Assembly: GCA_016197305.1 (NCBI GenBank)
Contig: JACPVZ010000092.1
Span: 1-54,183 of the forward strand
Direction: 5' to 3'
Source: Nitrosomonadales bacterium
GTDB taxonomy: Bacteria > Pseudomonadota > Gammaproteobacteria > Burkholderiales > Gallionellaceae
DNA: 54,183 nt
Positions 51,442 to 54,183 of this stretch are shown in pieces; the stretch's first letter is position 1; each line of letters starts with the position of its first letter. The notes under the pieces were generated by a model that was not told the origin of the DNA, made no database searches, and saw only the letters and a program-made list of their open reading frames with translations. The position numbers and the translations under genes are program-made.

Positions 51442-51626
51442 TATTTAGTCCAGTACAACAGCAGCAATCCGGTGATCATCGAGGTTATGCCGACGAAGCG
51501 CAATTGCCCGTCCGACAAGCTAACCAGTTTACGGAAAGTCTCGCGCCACAACTCGGGAAAGACGAATGGCACCAGCCCTTCGATCACCAGCATCATGGCC
51601 AAGCCAATCAACCAAAATTTGGTCAC
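51441..51626 (-). CDS. DUF2065 family small membrane protein
   Basis: GLAMMLVIEGLVPFVFPELWRETFRKLVSLSDGQLRFVGITSMITGLLLLY. Confidence 0.93.
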   Translation of the reverse strand: MTKFWLIGLAMMLVIEGLVPFVFPELWRETFRKLVSLSDGQLRFVGITSMITGLLLLYWTK

Positions 51627-52505
51627 TTATTTTCCGGTCTTGTTGGGCGCTTTCAGATATTTGAAGAAGGCCGAACTTGGATCGAGCACCATCACGTCGC
51701 TTTTGTTCTTGAAGCTCTGCTTGTAAGCCTCAAGGCTGCGATAGAAGGAATAGAACTCGGCATTGCGGCCAAAAGCGCCGGCATACAAGGCGGATGCCTT
51801 GGCATCCCCCTCACCCTTGGTTTTCTGCGCTTCACGGTAGGCTTCGGCCAGTATCACCTCGCGCTGCTTATCGGCATCGGCACGGATTTTTTCGCTCTCG
51901 GCATTACCGGTCGCACGCAGCTCATTGGCCACCCGCTTGCGCTCCGCATCCATGCGGCGATACACCGACTCGCTGATCTCCATGGGGAAATCGACGCGTT
52001 TCAGGCGCACATCCAGCACCTCGACGCCGATTTTGCGCGCGTCGCTATCTGCCTTGGCACGCAACACTTCCATCACTTTGTCGCGCTCGCCGGACACCAC
52101 TTCGTGGATAGTGCGCTTGCCGAACTCTTCGCGCATGCTGGAATTGACGGTTTGCATCAAGCGCGTCTTGGCGCGCTCCTCATCGCCACCCACGCTGATG
52201 TAGTACTGCTTGACATCGACGATGCGCCACTTGACGAACGAATCCACCAGCACGTTCTTCTTTTCTGCGGTGATGAAACGCTCCGGCTCCGCGGTATCCA
52301 GCGTCAGGATGCGCGAATCGAAATAGCGCACGTTCTCAAGCAGAGGCACCTTAAAATTCAGACCAGGTGCAGTTTTGACGCTGACCACCTCCCCCATCCT
52401 GAACACGATCGCATTCTGGCGCTGATCCACGACGTACACGCTCATGCTCAACAGCACCAGCGCCACCACCGCACCGACCAAGACATTACCCATATTTTTT
52501 TTCAT
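51627..52505 (-). CDS. hflC: Protease modulator HflC
   Basis: SPFH protein; SMSVYVVDQRQNAIVFRMGEVV, adjacent to hflK. Confidence 0.96.
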   Translation of the reverse strand: MKKNMGNVLVGAVVALVLLSMSVYVVDQRQNAIVFRMGEVVSVKTAPGLNFKVPLLENVRYFDSRILTLDTAEPERFITAEKKNVLVDSFVKWRIVDVKQYYISVGGDEERAKTRLMQTVNSSMREEFGKRTIHEVVSGERDKVMEVLRAKADSDARKIGVEVLDVRLKRVDFPMEISESVYRRMDAERKRVANELRATGNAESEKIRADADKQREVILAEAYREAQKTKGEGDAKASALYAGAFGRNAEFYSFYRSLEAYKQSFKNKSDVMVLDPSSAFFKYLKAPNKTGK

Positions 52506-53704
52506 TAGCGTGACTCCCTGTCGCGCCCGAGCAACGAGTCTCTTGCACGTTGCGCCGCGTTATTGTCATTTCCCTGCGATGTCGGCACGACATCGGGCTT
52601 CACCGCCGGCACCATTTCACCGACCGGTGCGGCACCCGCACGGCTGGTTTCGATCAGCTTGTCCAGCGGGAGATACAGCAGGCTGTTGCCGTTCTTCTGG
52701 TCCACCATCACCTTGCTGATGTTGCCCATCACCTGCTGCATCATGTCCAGATACATGCGTTCCCGCGTCACCGCGGGCGCCTTTTCATATTCGACCAGGA
52801 TCTGCTTGAAGCGGCTGGCATCACCCTCGGCATTGGCGATTACGCTCTGCCGGTAGCCTTCCGCCTCCTGCACCAGGCGCGCGGCGGTGCCGCGTGCGCG
52901 TGGCACCACATCGTTAGCATAGGCCTGGCCTTCGTTCTTCTGCCGCTCCCTGTCCTGACCGGCCTTGACCGCGTCATCGAAGGCGGCCTGAACCTGCTCG
53001 GGCGGCTGCGCGTTCTGCATCGTCAGCTTGCTCACGACGATACCCGACTTGTAGCGGTCCAGAATATCCTGGATCAGCTTGGTCGCGGTCGCCGCCACCT
53101 GTTCACGCCCCTCATACAACACGAAGTCCATCTTGCTCTTGCCCACGACCTCGCGGATGACGGTTTCCGCCGCCTGGCGCACGTTCTCCTCGGGCATGCG
53201 ATTGTTGAACAGGTAGTCGCCCGGATCACTCAGGAAATATTGCACCGCGAATTGAATGTCGATGATATTTTCATCGTCGGTCAGCATCAGCGATTCCTTG
53301 AGCATCTTGTTCTTGACGTTGTCGCGATAACCGACTTCGACGGTGCGAACCTGGCTCAGGTTGACGATTTCCACGGTCTCGATCGGGAACGGCAGATGCC
53401 AGCGCGGGCCAGACTCGGTGATCTCGACCTTTTTGCCGAAGCGCAGCACCACGCCGCGCTGACCTTCGTTGACGATGTAAAACCCACTGCCTACCCAGAT
53501 CAACGCGGCGATCGCCGCGATCAATCCCAAACCGGCCCCGAATCCCTGCGCCGGCGCCCCGCCATTCCCCGCACCACCTCGCCCGGAGCCGCCCTTGCCG
53601 CCCATCAGCGCAGCAATCCTCGCATTGAGCCTGCGCAGCAGCTCCTCCAGATCCGGCGGACCGCCGCTGTTTTTCTTGCCCCACTGCGGATCATTCAGTC
53701 CCAT
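52505..53704 (-). CDS. hflK: FtsH protease activity modulator HflK
   Basis: GLNDPQWGKKNSGGPPDLEELLRRL, GSGFYIVNEGQRGVVLRFGK. Confidence 0.97.
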   Translation of the reverse strand: MGLNDPQWGKKNSGGPPDLEELLRRLNARIAALMGGKGGSGRGGAGNGGAPAQGFGAGLGLIAAIAALIWVGSGFYIVNEGQRGVVLRFGKKVEITESGPRWHLPFPIETVEIVNLSQVRTVEVGYRDNVKNKMLKESLMLTDDENIIDIQFAVQYFLSDPGDYLFNNRMPEENVRQAAETVIREVVGKSKMDFVLYEGREQVAATATKLIQDILDRYKSGIVVSKLTMQNAQPPEQVQAAFDDAVKAGQDRERQKNEGQAYANDVVPRARGTAARLVQEAEGYRQSVIANAEGDASRFKQILVEYEKAPAVTRERMYLDMMQQVMGNISKVMVDQKNGNSLLYLPLDKLIETSRAGAAPVGEMVPAVKPDVVPTSQGNDNNAAQRARDSLLGRDRESR

Positions 53705-53719
53705 AATTTTTTTCACTCA

Positions 53720-54183
53720 TCAATTAGTTTCCTGTTCAGCCTGTATGGCTGCCTGACGCCCGGCCTTGGCCTCGATCAATGCCTGGCGCAATTCGTCCAA
53801 CCCCTCACCGGTTCTGGCACTGAGAAAAATGCGGTCAATTCTACCATAGTCATCACGCTGCACGCTGGGCTGTACACCGGACAGGTCGATTTTATTGAAC
53901 ACCAGGATTTGCGGGATTTCCGCCGCGCCGATTTCCGTCAGCACCTTGTTGACCTCAGCGATCTGGTCGTCGCGCATGGCATTGTTGGCATCCACCACAT
54001 GCAGCAGCAAATCGGCCTGCGCGGCTTCTTCCAGTGTTCCCCGAAATGCGGCAACCAGTGAATGCGGAAGATGCCGGATAAAACCAACCGTGTCCGAAAT
54101 CACAATATCACCACGCTCCACGGCTGACGGGGCCTCGTCACCCGCCTCGCCCGGCGTCGCATCCTGCAGCCAGTTGGCCGACG
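53720..54183 (-). CDS. hflX: GTPase HflX, C-terminal part (5' end beyond window)
   Basis: DIVISDTVGFIRHLPHSLVAAFRGTLEEAAQADLLLHVVDAN; frame stays open to the window edge. Confidence 0.9.
   Translation of the reverse strand, partial: SANWLQDATPGEAGDEAPSAVERGDIVISDTVGFIRHLPHSLVAAFRGTLEEAAQADLLLHVVDANNAMRDDQIAEVNKVLTEIGAAEIPQILVFNKIDLSGVQPSVQRDDYGRIDRIFLSARTGEGLDELRQALIEAKAGRQAAIQAEQETN

Overview
GC-rich chromosomal window from what looks like a betaproteobacterium (Gallionellaceae/Nitrosomonadales-like gene content and order; this is inference). Most of it is core genome: tilS-accA, lolCD-comEC, cheZ, a pnt transhydrogenase, mutL, miaA, a complete L-Ara4N lipid-A modification (arn) cluster at about 28.3-37.5 kb, xseA, exbBD-lpxK-kdsB-adk, an exbD/exbB/tonB set, rlmB-rnr, tRNA-Leu(CAG), purA-hisZ-hflCK-hflX. 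I found no transposase, prophage or CRISPR array. The observations most worth a second look are: (1) a single-ORF PntA-PntB transhydrogenase that appears to lack about four transmembrane helices at the junction; (2) in-frame amber codons inside tilS and near the end of an MHS-family MFS transporter; (3) palindromic repeat elements that are translated in frame within comEC and mutL; (4) a 313-bp element with 31-bp terminal inverted repeats, plus other repeat families, spread through the arn cluster, which also carries a split arnA, a Zn-ribbon methyltransferase and an AT-rich secreted orphan; (5) DnaA-box-like motifs in the xseA-exbB intergenic region. All homology calls come from recognising protein motifs by eye; no database search was run.
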